From DYCT01 sp051875715 (GTDB lineage: Bacteria; Bacteroidota; Bacteroidia; Bacteroidales; Bacteroidaceae): DNA of 64,000 nucleotides. The notes beneath the pieces were generated by a model that saw nothing but the letters and a program-made list of their open reading frames with translations, ran no database searches and was not told the DNA's origin. Positions 33,131 through 43,000 of this stretch are shown here, in pieces (the first letter of the stretch is position 1; each line of letters starts with the position of its first letter). The stretch is from contig JBJEHD010000007.1 in NCBI GenBank assembly GCA_051875715.1, forward strand, positions 18,212-82,211. Reading direction: 5' to 3'. A program made the translations under genes and the position numbers.

Positions 33131-34075
33131 TCAGATGAGTCCTTGTTCGGACAGGAAGCGTTCGGCCTCGATGGCTGCCTTGCATCCGCTGGCAGCGGCC
33201 GTGATGGCCTGGCGGTAGTGCGGGTCGGCCACGTCGCCTGCGGCGAACACGCCGGGGATGCCGGTGCGAGGCGTGTGGGGTTCGGTCAGGATGTAGCCCA
33301 CTTCGTCGGTCTTGACGTAAGGTTTGAACACGTCGGAGTTCGGCTTGTGTCCGATGGCCAGGAAGAATCCGTCGATGGGCAGGTCGTAGCGGTAGGGGGC
33401 GCCGTCGCGGTCTTCGACCAGGTGGACGCCTTCCACGCCATTTTCACCATACAGGCCCACGGCGTTGTGCTTGAACAACACCTTGATTTTCCCGTTCTTC
33501 ATGACGCGCTCCTGCATGATTTTCGAGGCACGCAGGTAGTCTTTGCGCACGACGAGGTAGACCTGCTTGGCCAGTCCGGACAGGTAGATGGCCTCTTCGC
33601 AGGCCGTGTCGCCGCCGCCCACCACGGCCACGGTCTTCTTGCGGTAGAAGAACCCGTCGCAGGTGGCGCAGGCGCTCACACCCATGCCGGCATATTTCTT
33701 CTCATCGTCCAGGCCGAGGTATTTGGCCGTGGCCCCGGTGGCAATGATGAGGGTCTCGGCCTCCACTGTGGTCTCCTCGTCGATGGTGATCTGGTAGGGA
33801 CGCTGGCTGAGGTCGGCCTTGGTGACAAGCCCGGAACGGATGTCCGTGCCGAAACGAAGGGCTTGCTTGCGCAGGTCTTCCATCAAGGCAGGGCCGCTGA
33901 TGCCCTCCGGATATCCGGGGAAGTTTTCGACGTCGGTGGTGGTGGTCAACTGGCCGCCGGTCTGCAGGCCCTCGTAGATGACGGGGTTCAGGTTGGCTCG
34001 TCCGGCATAGATGCCGGCTGTGTAGCCGGCAGGGCCCGAGCCGATGATGAGGCATTTGATTCTTTCTTTTTCCAT
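33131..34075 (-). CDS. trxB: Thioredoxin reductase
   Basis: 314 residues. FAD-binding GSGPAGYTAGIYAGRA, NADPH-binding VVGGGDTACEEA, the redox motif ACATCDGFFY and the C-terminal GVFAAGDVADPHYRQ are all present. It reduces thioredoxin with NADPH in the cytosol. The order trxB, lolA-like, ftsK on one strand is a known Bacteroides arrangement. No clear -7 box is seen in the 53 bases upstream, so it may be read with the lolA-like and ftsK genes. Confidence 0.96.
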   Translation of the reverse strand: MEKERIKCLIIGSGPAGYTAGIYAGRANLNPVIYEGLQTGGQLTTTTDVENFPGYPEGISGPALMEDLRKQALRFGTDIRSGLVTKADLSQRPYQITIDEETTVEAETLIIATGATAKYLGLDDEKKYAGMGVSACATCDGFFYRKKTVAVVGGGDTACEEAIYLSGLAKQVYLVVRKDYLRASKIMQERVMKNGKIKVLFKHNAVGLYGENGVEGVHLVEDRDGAPYRYDLPIDGFFLAIGHKPNSDVFKPYVKTDEVGYILTEPHTPRTGIPGVFAAGDVADPHYRQAITAAASGCKAAIEAERFLSEQGLI

Positions 34076-34127
34076 GATTTGTTGGTATTTATCCGGTTTT
34101 TACTAAGTGTCTTTCGGGCGAAGGGGA

Positions 34128-34769
34128 TTATCGCATGTCCACTACTTCGGCCTTCGGGTAGCGTTTGGGGTCGAACACGAAGGTGGAGTGCTCGAAATGC
34201 TGGCGGACGAGGTAGGTGGCGATGGTGAGGCGGGTGGTGAGTCCGGCCTGCGTCAGGTCGATGCAGAGCGGACGCAGGGTCTGCCGGCTGAGCAGCAGGG
34301 TGATGGATTCGAAACCCGTGTCGGCCGTGCGCGGGGTGAGCACGACCTCATGGACGGACTGTCCCTTCCAGGTGGTGCGTGAGCCCATGCGGCAGGAGAA
34401 ACTCGAGCGATAGTGCTTCAGCAGCAGGCAGGGGTTGACGGTCTGCAGCTCGTCGGCCGTGGGGCGGCTGACGTAGACCTCGTCGCTCGTGGCTGCGTAA
34501 CTCCACAATGTCTGTCCGTCGAACCACGAGGACGCGGCATCGGTCTGCAGGGCAAACTGCTCGCCTTGCAGCAGGAGGTTGCCGGCCTGGCTTGCGCCGG
34601 CCTGCCCGTTTTCCACCACTTGCAGGTTGAATTCGGCCCGGATGCCGTCGTCGCGGCGGAGGGCTTCGGCCGCACGGTCCATGACAGCATAGGCATCCGT
34701 CTGTGCGTAGGTCGTTTCGCTCAAGCCGAGGCAGAGCAGGAGGGCGAGGGCTTGTCGGAGAACGGTCAT
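34128..34769 (-). CDS. LolA-like outer-membrane lipoprotein carrier
   Basis: 213 residues. The signal peptide ends in TTYAQ, then DRAAEALRRDDGIRAEFNLQV. The beta-rich fold has the LolA pattern GNLLLQGEQFALQTDAASSWFDGQTLWSY. LolA ferries lipoproteins across the periplasm to the outer membrane. Bacteroidota LolA-like proteins are divergent and role is by family. The start overlaps the ftsK stop in ATGA, so translation is coupled. Confidence 0.85.
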   Translation of the reverse strand: MTVLRQALALLLCLGLSETTYAQTDAYAVMDRAAEALRRDDGIRAEFNLQVVENGQAGASQAGNLLLQGEQFALQTDAASSWFDGQTLWSYAATSDEVYVSRPTADELQTVNPCLLLKHYRSSFSCRMGSRTTWKGQSVHEVVLTPRTADTGFESITLLLSRQTLRPLCIDLTQAGLTTRLTIATYLVRQHFEHSTFVFDPKRYPKAEVVDMR

Positions 34770-37207
34770 GCGTGCAGGTTTTGAAGTTTCATCTCCAGGT
34801 CGGTCTCGTCGAGGCAGAGCACCTCGCGGGGTTTGCTGCCCTGTGTGGCACCCACGATGCCGGCCTTCTCCAGTTGGTCCATCAGGCGGCCCGCCCGGTT
34901 GTAGCCGATGGCGAACTTGCGCTGGATGAGCGAGGTACTGCCCTGCTGATGGATGACAATGAGGCGGGCTGCCTCTTCGAACAAGGGGTCGAGGCGGTCC
35001 ATGTCGACATCGGCGGCACCTGAGGCTTCGCCCTCCTCGCCCACGTATTCAGGCAGCATGAAGGCCGTGGGATAACCCTGCTGGCGGCTGATGTAGTCGG
35101 TGATGCGCTCCACTTCGGGCGTGTCGACAAAGGCGCACTGAACGCGTACGGGGTCGGCACCTTGCAGGAAGAGCATGTCGCCCCGGCCGACCAGTTGGTT
35201 GGCACCCGGCCGGTCGAGGATGGTGCGCGAGTCCATCATGGACGATACGCGGAAACCCACCCGGGCGGGGAAGTTGGCCTTGATGGTACCGGTGATGATG
35301 TTCGTAGTCGGACGTTGGGTGGCGATGATCATGTGGATGCCCACGGCGCGGGCCAACTGGGCGATACGGGCGATGGGGAGTTCCACCTCCTTGCCGGCCG
35401 TCATGATGAGGTCGCCGAACTCGTCGATGATGACCACGATGTAGGGCATGAACTTGTGGCCCTTTTCCGGGTTGAGTTTGCGGTGGATGAACTTGTCGTT
35501 GTACTCCTTGATGTTGCGCACATGGGCCTTCTTCAGCAGGTCGTAGCGCGTGTCCATCTCGATGCAGAGCGAGTTGAGCGTATTGATGACTTTCTTGAAG
35601 TCGGTGATGATGGCTTCCTCGCCGTCGGGCAGTTTGGCCAGGAAGTGCTTCTCGATGGTCGAATAGATGCTGAACTCCACCTTCTTGGGGTCGATCATGA
35701 CAAACTTCAGTTCGGCCGGATGTTTCTTATATAACAAAGAGGTGATGATGGCGTTCAGCCCGACGGATTTACCTTGTCCGGTGGCACCGGCCACGAGCAC
35801 GTGCGGCATCTTGCACAGGTCGACCATAAACACTTCGTTGGTGATGGTCTTGCCGAAGGCGATGGGGAGGTCGTAGTTGGACTCCTGGAAACGCTTCGAA
35901 GCGATGACCGATTGCATCGACACGATTTTCGGATTGGAGTTCGGCACTTCGATGCCGATGGTTCCCTTGCCGGGGATGGGGGCGATGATGCGGATGCCGA
36001 GCGCTTTGAGGCTGAGGGCGATGTCGTCCTCCAGTCCACGGATTTTCGAGATGCGCACGCCGGACTCGGGGGTGATCTCGTAGAGCGTGATGGTGGGTCC
36101 GACGGTGGCCTTGATGCTGCTGATTTCGATGCCGAAACTACGCAGGATGCTGATGATGCGGTTCTTGTTGGCCGTCTGCTCTTCCATGTCGATGGTCGGC
36201 TCGTTGTCGTCGTAGTGTTTCATCAGGTCGAGGGTGGGGTAGTGGTAGTTCTCCAGGTCCAGCCGAGGGTTGTAGGGCGTGAGTTCGGGCCCGGTGTATT
36301 CTTCGTCCTCGTCGGTACCGCCCTGCTGGATGATGATTTCGGGTTCGGCAGGGGCTGCTTCGGGCGTGGGGGCCGGATTGGCCGGCTCTTCCTTGTCGGC
36401 TTCCTTCACCCAGTCCGTTTCGGCCGGATTGGGTTCGTCGGGTTCGGGCTCGGATGGCGTGTCGATGTCGGCGTCGGGTTCGGCCGGGGGCGTGGGAGCG
36501 TCGAAGTCCACCACGGCGGGTTGCGGATCGACGATGGCCGGGCGGACTGCCTGCTTGGGCGTCTCGTCGGGCGAGGCCGGGGACGGTTCCGGCGCGGACT
36601 TCAGACGTGACAGGGAGGGATGGAAGGCCTTTCGGATGACGACGATGGTCTGCGCACTGAGGTAGATGAGGAAGCAGATGGCCGTGGCCAGCAACAGAAG
36701 CCACAGTCCGGGCACGCCAATCTGCTGGATGAGCCAACTGCTGACCCTTTCGCCGTGGAGACCTCCCCACCGGATGAAATCGTGGTGCGAAAGGCTGCCC
36801 AGCGAACCCAGCATCACCGAACCCCACACCGTCAGCAGGGTGCACGAGATGAACCACTTGGTGATTCGTCCGTGGTAGACCTTCATCAGTTTCAGACCGG
36901 TCGCCATGAAAAACAGAATCAGGCAGAAGGAGGAGATGCCGAAGCCTCCGTTGATGAAATAATCGGCCAACTGGGCACCACGGAGGCCTGCGAAATTGCG
37001 TACCACCACCTGGCCGTTCTGAATCTCGCTTTGGTCGGCCGAGCCGGTGAAGAAGAAAGAGATGAAGGCCAGCAAGGTGTAAACGGCCAGGATGACCATC
37101 GTCAGGCCGACTACAAAGTGCAACGTCTCGTTGTGAAGCCGGGCGGTCCATTTGCCGGGCTGGGCAGGGGCAGCAGCCGTATTTTTTTCGGTTTTCTTTT
37201 TACTCAT
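34766..37207 (-). CDS. ftsK: DNA translocase FtsK/SpoIIIE
   Basis: 813 residues from MSKKKTEKN. Four N-terminal membrane segments (about 25-195) and a long acidic Pro/Glu linker (about 220-320) precede the motor (about 380-740): Walker A GATGQGKSVGLN, Walker B YIVVIIDEFGDL, and RPTTNIITG. The C-terminal 65 residues form the winged-helix gamma domain (FAIGYNRAGRLMDQLE) that reads KOPS-type sequences. It pumps DNA at the septum to separate chromosomes. The frame open to 37819 is not real: its first 200 residues are the antisense of the DUF5063 gene; the -7 box at 37246 supports this start. Confidence 0.95.
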   Translation of the reverse strand: MSKKKTEKNTAAAPAQPGKWTARLHNETLHFVVGLTMVILAVYTLLAFISFFFTGSADQSEIQNGQVVVRNFAGLRGAQLADYFINGGFGISSFCLILFFMATGLKLMKVYHGRITKWFISCTLLTVWGSVMLGSLGSLSHHDFIRWGGLHGERVSSWLIQQIGVPGLWLLLLATAICFLIYLSAQTIVVIRKAFHPSLSRLKSAPEPSPASPDETPKQAVRPAIVDPQPAVVDFDAPTPPAEPDADIDTPSEPEPDEPNPAETDWVKEADKEEPANPAPTPEAAPAEPEIIIQQGGTDEDEEYTGPELTPYNPRLDLENYHYPTLDLMKHYDDNEPTIDMEEQTANKNRIISILRSFGIEISSIKATVGPTITLYEITPESGVRISKIRGLEDDIALSLKALGIRIIAPIPGKGTIGIEVPNSNPKIVSMQSVIASKRFQESNYDLPIAFGKTITNEVFMVDLCKMPHVLVAGATGQGKSVGLNAIITSLLYKKHPAELKFVMIDPKKVEFSIYSTIEKHFLAKLPDGEEAIITDFKKVINTLNSLCIEMDTRYDLLKKAHVRNIKEYNDKFIHRKLNPEKGHKFMPYIVVIIDEFGDLIMTAGKEVELPIARIAQLARAVGIHMIIATQRPTTNIITGTIKANFPARVGFRVSSMMDSRTILDRPGANQLVGRGDMLFLQGADPVRVQCAFVDTPEVERITDYISRQQGYPTAFMLPEYVGEEGEASGAADVDMDRLDPLFEEAARLIVIHQQGSTSLIQRKFAIGYNRAGRLMDQLEKAGIVGATQGSKPREVLCLDETDLEMKLQNLHA

Positions 37208-37245
37208 GAAACAGATTTGTATAAAGGGTTTCTGGATTGATTGTG

Positions 37246-37253
37246 CAAATGTA
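37246..37253 (-). promoter_or_regulatory. -7 box for the ftsK-lolA-trxB unit
   Basis: TACATTTG on the minus strand, 38 bases before the ftsK start. Confidence 0.5.
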
Positions 37254-37297
37254 CGCGAAAATGGGGAATAAATACCCCTGGTTAATCCCTTTTTTCT

Positions 37298-37305
37298 TAC
37301 CTTTG
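37298..37305 (+). promoter_or_regulatory. -7 box for the DUF5063 operon
   Basis: TACCTTTG ends 19 bases before the ATG at 37325; divergent from the ftsK promoter. Confidence 0.55.
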
Positions 37306-37324
37306 CGCACCAAATTCGGATAGA

Positions 37325-37891
37325 ATGGAGAAGAATACGCAAGTCATATACGCACGTGGGACGGTGGAATTCACCACCGTGGCTGCGGAATTTTGTGCCT
37401 TCCTGGAACGTTCGGAGGGGATGAAGAGGCAGGTGTTTGTCGACACACTGCTCAAGGTGCTGCCGCTGCTTTACCTGAAAGCCTTGCTGCTGCCCGAGGC
37501 CGAACGGCAGTCGGACGACGAACTCGAGACCTTCGTCAGCGAGACGGACTACGAGGTGTTGCGCCTGACCATGGCCGACGTCATGGGCGAGAAGGACGAC
37601 TACCTGGAGGTGTTCATGCCCGATATGCAGTACAGCGACACGCCTATCCGGGCCTCCGTAGCGGAAGGCCTGGCCGACATCTACCAGGACGTGAAGGATT
37701 TCGTGAGTGTCTATCGGCTGGGATTCGATGCCACGATGCACGATGCCCTGGCCCGTTGCCGCGAGAATTTCGAATCCTACTGGGGGCAGAAACTGGTCAA
37801 CACGCTTCGTGCCTTGCATGACATACGTTACAATGGTAATCCCGACGAAGAGGACGAATCTTCGGAAAACGAATGGGGCGACGCGTTATGA
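37325..37891 (+). CDS. DUF5063-family protein
   Basis: 188 residues, cytosolic, mostly helical, acidic at the C-terminus (EEDESSENEWGDAL). The pattern FCAFLERSEGMKRQVFVDTLLKVLPLLYLKALLLPE fits DUF5063, a Bacteroidota family of unknown function found beside the 3'-5' exonuclease that follows. Its stop overlaps the next start (ATGA), implying coupled translation and perhaps a shared task. Confidence 0.8.
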   Translation: MEKNTQVIYARGTVEFTTVAAEFCAFLERSEGMKRQVFVDTLLKVLPLLYLKALLLPEAERQSDDELETFVSETDYEVLRLTMADVMGEKDDYLEVFMPDMQYSDTPIRASVAEGLADIYQDVKDFVSVYRLGFDATMHDALARCRENFESYWGQKLVNTLRALHDIRYNGNPDEEDESSENEWGDAL

Positions 37892-38505
37892 TAGTCAGAA
37901 GTAAGATAAGCAAGGAGGAAGTGTCCCAAATGCCCAAGGAAGGCTTTGGTGGTCGGATTGTAGTCATTCAGGCAGATGCCGAGGTGGACAAGGCCGTCCG
38001 TTTTTTGGAGAGCCAGCCCATCGTGGGCATCGATACGGAAACAAAGCCCAATTTTCGCAAGGGGCGTATGAACAAGGTGTCGCTGCTGCAGGTGTCGACC
38101 GATGAAATCTGCTTCCTGTTCCGGCTGAACCTGGTGGGCGTGAACGAGTCCATCGTCCGCCTGCTGGAGAATCCTGCCGTGCTCAAGGTGGGCCTTTCGT
38201 TGTCAGACGACGTGCGTGCCTTGCATCGCCGGGGCAATTTCCACCAGCAGTCCTTTGTGGACCTGCAGGACTATGTGAAAGACTTCGGCATCCAGGACAA
38301 CAGCCTGCAGAAAATCTACGCCATCCTCTTCGGCAGCAAGATATCGAAGAGCCAGCAATTGTCCAACTGGGAGGCGGATGTGCTGACGGATGCGCAAAAA
38401 CTCTATGCGGCCACCGACGCGTGGGCTTGCTATCGCATCTACGGCTTGCTGCAGGAACTGCAGCGTACGGGCGATTACGTGACTGAAACATTAGAAGAAG
38501 CATAA
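37888..38505 (+). CDS. RNase D-like 3'-5' exonuclease
   Basis: 205 residues. DEDD exonuclease motifs: Exo I VGIDTETKPNF (D-E), Exo II VGLSLSDDVRAL, Exo III YAATDAWACYRIY (Y-x3-D, the DEDDy type). It would degrade RNA or DNA from the 3' end. The ATG at 37888 (MIVRSK), overlapping the DUF5063 stop, is preferred to the ATG at 37873. rlmI-like follows 14 bases later. Confidence 0.9.
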   Translation: MIVRSKISKEEVSQMPKEGFGGRIVVIQADAEVDKAVRFLESQPIVGIDTETKPNFRKGRMNKVSLLQVSTDEICFLFRLNLVGVNESIVRLLENPAVLKVGLSLSDDVRALHRRGNFHQQSFVDLQDYVKDFGIQDNSLQKIYAILFGSKISKSQQLSNWEADVLTDAQKLYAATDAWACYRIYGLLQELQRTGDYVTETLEEA

Positions 38506-38519
38506 AAAGAAAGACAAGG

Positions 38520-39704
38520 ATGAATTATCGAAAAGTGTATTTGCGCCCCGGCAAGGAGGAGTCGTTGAAACGTTTCCACCCGTGGGTGTTCTCGGGGGCC
38601 ATCCAGCGTATCGAAGGCGAACCCGAAGAGGGCGAAGTGGTGAGCGTGCATACGGCACAAGGCGAGTTCATCGCGGTGGGTCATTTCCAAGTGGGGAGCA
38701 TCGCCGTCCGCGTGCTCTCTTTCCAGCCGGAAGACATCGACACCGCTTTCTGGCGCAACCGGCTGGCCGTGGCCTACGAAGTGCGCCGTTGCATTGGGTT
38801 GACCGAGAACCCGCAGACCAACACCTTCCGCCTGGTGCATGGCGAGGGCGACAACCTGCCCGGACTGGTCATCGACGTATATGGCAAGACGGCGGTGATG
38901 CAGGCGCATTCGGCCGGTATGCACACCGACCGGCACGCCATTGCCGAGGCGCTGGCCGAGGTGACGGGAGGCCGCATCGAAAACATCTATTATAAATCGG
39001 AAACCACGTTGCCCTACAAGGCCGACCTGGGCCCGGAGAACGGGTTCATCCTGGGGGGAAGCCCGGACAACGTAGCCATGGAAAACGGCCTGAAATTCCA
39101 CGTGGACTGGCTGAAAGGCCAGAAGACCGGATTCTTCGTGGACCAGCGCGAGAACCGGGCTTTGCTCGAACGCTATGCCAAGGACCGCACCGTGCTCAAC
39201 ATGTTTTGCTATACGGGCGGATTCTCGTTCTACGCCATGCGCGGAGGGGCACGCCTGGTCCATTCGGTGGACAGTTCGGCCAAGGCAGTGGACCTGACTA
39301 ACCAGAACGTCGAACTCAACTTCCCCGGCGACAGCCGCCATACGGCTTATGCGGAGGATGCCTTCAAGTTCCTCGACCGGATGGGCGACCAGTACGACCT
39401 CATCATCCTCGACCCGCCTGCTTTCGCCAAGCACAAGGATGCGCTCCGCAACGCACTGCAAGGATATCGGAAACTGAACGCCAAGGCGTTCGAGAAAATC
39501 AAGCCGGGCGGCATCTTGTTCACCTTCAGTTGCTCGCAGGTCGTCAGCAAAGACCATTTCCGGACGGCCGTCTTCACGGCAGCTGCTCTCTCCGGCCGAC
39601 GGGTGCGCATCCTGCACCAGTTGACCCAACCGGCCGACCACCCGGTGAACATCTACCATCCCGAGGGTGAGTATCTGAAGGGCCTGGTGCTTTATGTAGA
39701 GTAG
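38520..39704 (+). CDS. RlmI-like class I SAM-dependent rRNA methyltransferase
   Basis: 394 residues. The N-terminal PUA domain (about 1-75) has HPWVFSGAIQRIEGEPEEG. The Rossmann domain shows LNMFCYTGGFSFYAMRGGA, the SAM acidic loop VDSSAKAVDL and DPPAFAKHKDA. E. coli RlmI methylates C1962 of 23S rRNA at carbon 5; close homologues share TFSCSQ with the catalytic cysteine, seen here as LFTFSCSQVV. Third gene of the operon; followed by a terminator-like hairpin 118 bases on. Confidence 0.9.
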   Translation: MNYRKVYLRPGKEESLKRFHPWVFSGAIQRIEGEPEEGEVVSVHTAQGEFIAVGHFQVGSIAVRVLSFQPEDIDTAFWRNRLAVAYEVRRCIGLTENPQTNTFRLVHGEGDNLPGLVIDVYGKTAVMQAHSAGMHTDRHAIAEALAEVTGGRIENIYYKSETTLPYKADLGPENGFILGGSPDNVAMENGLKFHVDWLKGQKTGFFVDQRENRALLERYAKDRTVLNMFCYTGGFSFYAMRGGARLVHSVDSSAKAVDLTNQNVELNFPGDSRHTAYAEDAFKFLDRMGDQYDLIILDPPAFAKHKDALRNALQGYRKLNAKAFEKIKPGGILFTFSCSQVVSKDHFRTAVFTAAALSGRRVRILHQLTQPADHPVNIYHPEGEYLKGLVLYVE

Positions 39705-39773
39705 TAATGTATAAACAATGTTAAAGGCAAGTAAAAAACAAACCTGATATCATGTTGTATAACATAAAAGTGC

Positions 39774-39781
39774 TACATTTG
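39774..39781 (+). promoter_or_regulatory. Orphan -7 box
   Basis: TACATTTG with GTTG 16 bases upstream (39754-39757). It reads toward the hairpin at 39822 and no protein gene. Confidence 0.4.
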
Positions 39782-39786
39782 CATTG

Positions 39787-39853
39787 TGTTTTTCATGGTA
39801 TTAGATTTAAGGTTAATGAAGATTGGTTGTCGTGATGACAATCAATTTTTTTT
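39787..39853 (+). ncRNA. Candidate small RNA
   Basis: A promoter-like box (39774-39781) is followed about 40 bases later by a terminator. The transcript would be roughly 67 bases, lack a reading frame and end in the hairpin. It could equally be the rlmI 3' untranslated region ending at the same terminator. Confidence 0.3.
39822..39853 (+). terminator. Rho-independent terminator
   Basis: Stem ATTGGTTGTC (39822-39831)/GACAATCAAT (39837-39846), one G-U pair, loop GTGAT, followed by eight T through 39853. Confidence 0.8.
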
Positions 39854-39954
39854 GCCCTTCGGTGAAGGCATCTGTGGCCGTGTCGGCCGACCCAAAGTCC
39901 TCCTCATTACAACAGTCGCCCAAAAATAGAAGTTGTTATCATCATAATACAAAT

Positions 39955-40039
39955 GTTCAGCCAAGGCTGAACGGTCATTACGAGTAGTGTCAAGCAGCAT
40001 AGAGGTGGCTCTCGTTGACCGTTCAGCCTTGGCTGAACG
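39955..40039. repeat. REPIN-like inverted pair of palindromes (copy 2)
   Basis: GTTCAGCC-AA-GGCTGAACG then GGTC (39955-39976), and GACC then GTTCAGCC-TT-GGCTGAACG (40017-40039). The inner bases extend the stem: GGTCA/TGACC and CGAG/CTCG. Inner sequence differs from copy 1, but the hairpin design and length (85-86 bases) are the same. The repeat ends 30 bases from the RND stop codon, in a spacer of 365 bases without protein genes. Confidence 0.8.
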
Positions 40040-40069
40040 AATGGGATCATCGGGGTGTCTCTTCGAACC

Positions 40070-43000
40070 TTACGAGGCCTTTATCCGGAAGAACAAGGCA
40101 TACAGGATGGGGATGAAGAGCAGCGTGATGATGGAGGCGAACAGCAGGCCTCCCATGATACTGGCGGCCAGCGAGCCGAACATGGCGTCGGGCAGCAACG
40201 GAATCATGCCGAGGATGGTGGTGAGCGATGCCATCATGACGGGCCGCAACCGGCTTTGCGAACTGTCTATCAAGGCTGTCATCGGGTCGATGCCCTGGCT
40301 GAGCTGCAGGTTGATTTCGTCCATCAGCACGATGCCGTTCTTGATGAGCATGCCGATGAGGCCCAGCGTGCCGACGATGGCCACGAAGTTGAACGTCTTG
40401 CCGGTGAGCAACATGACGGCCACCACGCCCACCACGATGAACGGGATGCAGCAGAAGATGATGAGCGGCTTCCGGTAGTCCTTGAACAGCATGATGAGGA
40501 TGGCTATCATCAGGATGATGGCCAGAGGGAAGTTCTGGAACAGATACTTCATCGATTGCGTGCTGGCCCGTTTCTCGCCTTGCCATTGCAGGCTGTAGCC
40601 ATCGGGCAGGGGGATTTGCTCAATCTTCTCGGCGATGGCCAGCCGGGCCTTCTCCGTCTCTATCCCGGCGGCCGGCGAGCACTGAACCCGCTGGCTGCGC
40701 TGCCCGTCGTAGCGGGGGATGACGGGGTCTTCCCAACGGATGTCGATGCGCTTGCAGATTTGCCGCAACGGGGTGGTGGCCATGAGGTTTTCAATCATGT
40801 CGTCCTTCGAGAGCATGCCTGTCTTCAGTTTCATCAGGTTCTCTTCGTTCAGCAGTGCGCTCATGTTGGGCAGGGTGGAGAACACCTGTGTGTTGCCCAG
40901 GTTCTCGATGGGGTTTCCGTTTTCGTCCAGGCATTTCACGTAGATGTTTTCCCGGTGGATGCCTTCGTAGAAATAACCTACGGGGATTCCGCCGGTGGCC
41001 GTCAGCAGCGAGAGGCTCACGTCGCCCCGGCTCAGGCCGAGGGCGCGGGCGGCGGGCTGGTCGTATTCCACCGACAGGAGGGGCACCTGGTCGTCCCAGT
41101 CGGTTGTGATGAGGCATACCTCGGGCGTCTGTTCCATGATGCGCCGGGCCGAGTCGGCCAGTTGGTGCAGCACGGCCGGGTCAGGCCCGATGAATTGCGC
41201 TTCGATGGGGTACTTCTTGAACATCAGGTTGTAGCGCTTCACCTTGACGTAGGCGTCGGGGTAGTGGGCGCTCAGGTATTCCTGAATTTCCTCCATGTTC
41301 TCGGTCAAGCTCTTGGGCGAGGTGAAGTCGATGATCAGTTCGCCGTAGGCCAGCGAGGGGTTGGCGATGCTTCTCACCAGGTTGTAGCGTCCCGGCGTGC
41401 CGCCCAGCGAGGCGGTTACGTGGGTCACCTCCGCCCGGCTTCGCAGGTAGTTGGTGATTTCGTCCAGGTCTTTTTCTATACGGGTGTAGTTGATGCCTTC
41501 CGGCAGTTTGTATTCCATGTAGAGTTGGTCGTACACCATGTCGGGGAAGAACCCTTGCCGCATGAAGCGGAACCCGAAGGCCGAGAGTGCCAGCAGGACG
41601 AGCATGACGCCGACCGCCCCGATGCGGTGAGACAAGCCGAAGCGGAGCGCGCGCCGCAGGAGGACGTAGAAGAATCCGTTGTAGGCTTCACCATTGGCCG
41701 AGGTTTTCCCGACGGTCGGATTCAGCCGGCGGTTGGCCATCAGGGGGACGTGTACCAGGGCCAGCACCCAACTGAGCAGCAGCGACACGGCCAACACGAT
41801 GAAGAGGTCGCGGGTGTAGACGCCGGCCGTGTCGGGCGACAGGAAGATGGGCAGGAAGGCGATGATGGCAATCAGCGTCGCACCCAGCAGCGGCATGGCC
41901 GTTTGCCGTCCGATGGCGGTCATGGCCTCCATGCGGCTCTTGCCGGCTTTCAGGTCGACAAGGATGCCGTCGATGATGACGATGGCGTTGTCCACCAACA
42001 TTCCCATGGCCAGCACGAAACTGGCCAGCGACACGCGTTGCATGGTGCCGTCCATGAAATAGAGGAAGAGGAACGAGCCGAACACCGTGACGACGAGGCT
42101 CACGCCGATGATGAAGCCGCTCTTGAATCCCATGGCCAGCATGAGGATGAACACGACGATGGCTACCGACTCAATCAGGTTGATGACGAAGGTCCCCAGC
42201 GAGGCGGACACGCGTTCGGGTTGGTAGAACACCTTGCGGCAGGCCACGCCGGCCGGCAGACGGGTCTCTTTCAGCGAGGCCAGTTTGGCTTCGACGGCTT
42301 TGCCTACCTTGAGAATGTCCGACCCGCTGGTGGCGGCGATGAGGATGCCCAGCGCACGCTCCTGGTCGTAGAACAACTGATTGCGCGTGGGGTTTTCGTA
42401 ACCTTTGGACAGGTGAGCGATGTCGCTCAGCCTCAGTTGGTCTTCGTCGTGCCCCTGGATGAGCATCCGTCCGATGTCTTCCACCGTTTTGAACTTGTCG
42501 CTCACGCTCACCCGGATGCGGTTGTCGCCGTTGTCGTAGTAGCCGGAGTAGGTGGTCTTGTTCTGCCCGTTGAGGGTGGCCAGCACTTCGGCGGGTTTTA
42601 CGCCCAGGTTGGCCATCCGATCTTGCAGCAGTTCGATGTAGATGCATTCCTTCCGTTGTCCATAGAGTTCCACCCGGTCCACGTTCTCCAGGCTGAGCAC
42701 TTCGCGTTTGATCAGTTCGGCGTAGTCGGAGAGTTCGCGGTCGGTCAGTCCGTCGCCGGTCAGGGCATAGAACATGCCGTATACGTTGCCGAAGTCATCC
42801 TTGACGATGGGTTCGCTCACGCCGGACGGCAGGGATGCCTTGGCGTTGCTCACCTTGCGCCGGAGCATGTCCCAGCATTGTTCCACTTCGTCGTTGGGCA
42901 CGGTGCTGAGCAGTTCGACCTGGATGAGGGAGAGGTCGTTGAACGAATAACTTTCCACGCTGTTGATGTGTCCCATGGTGCGGATGCTCTTCTCCAGCAC

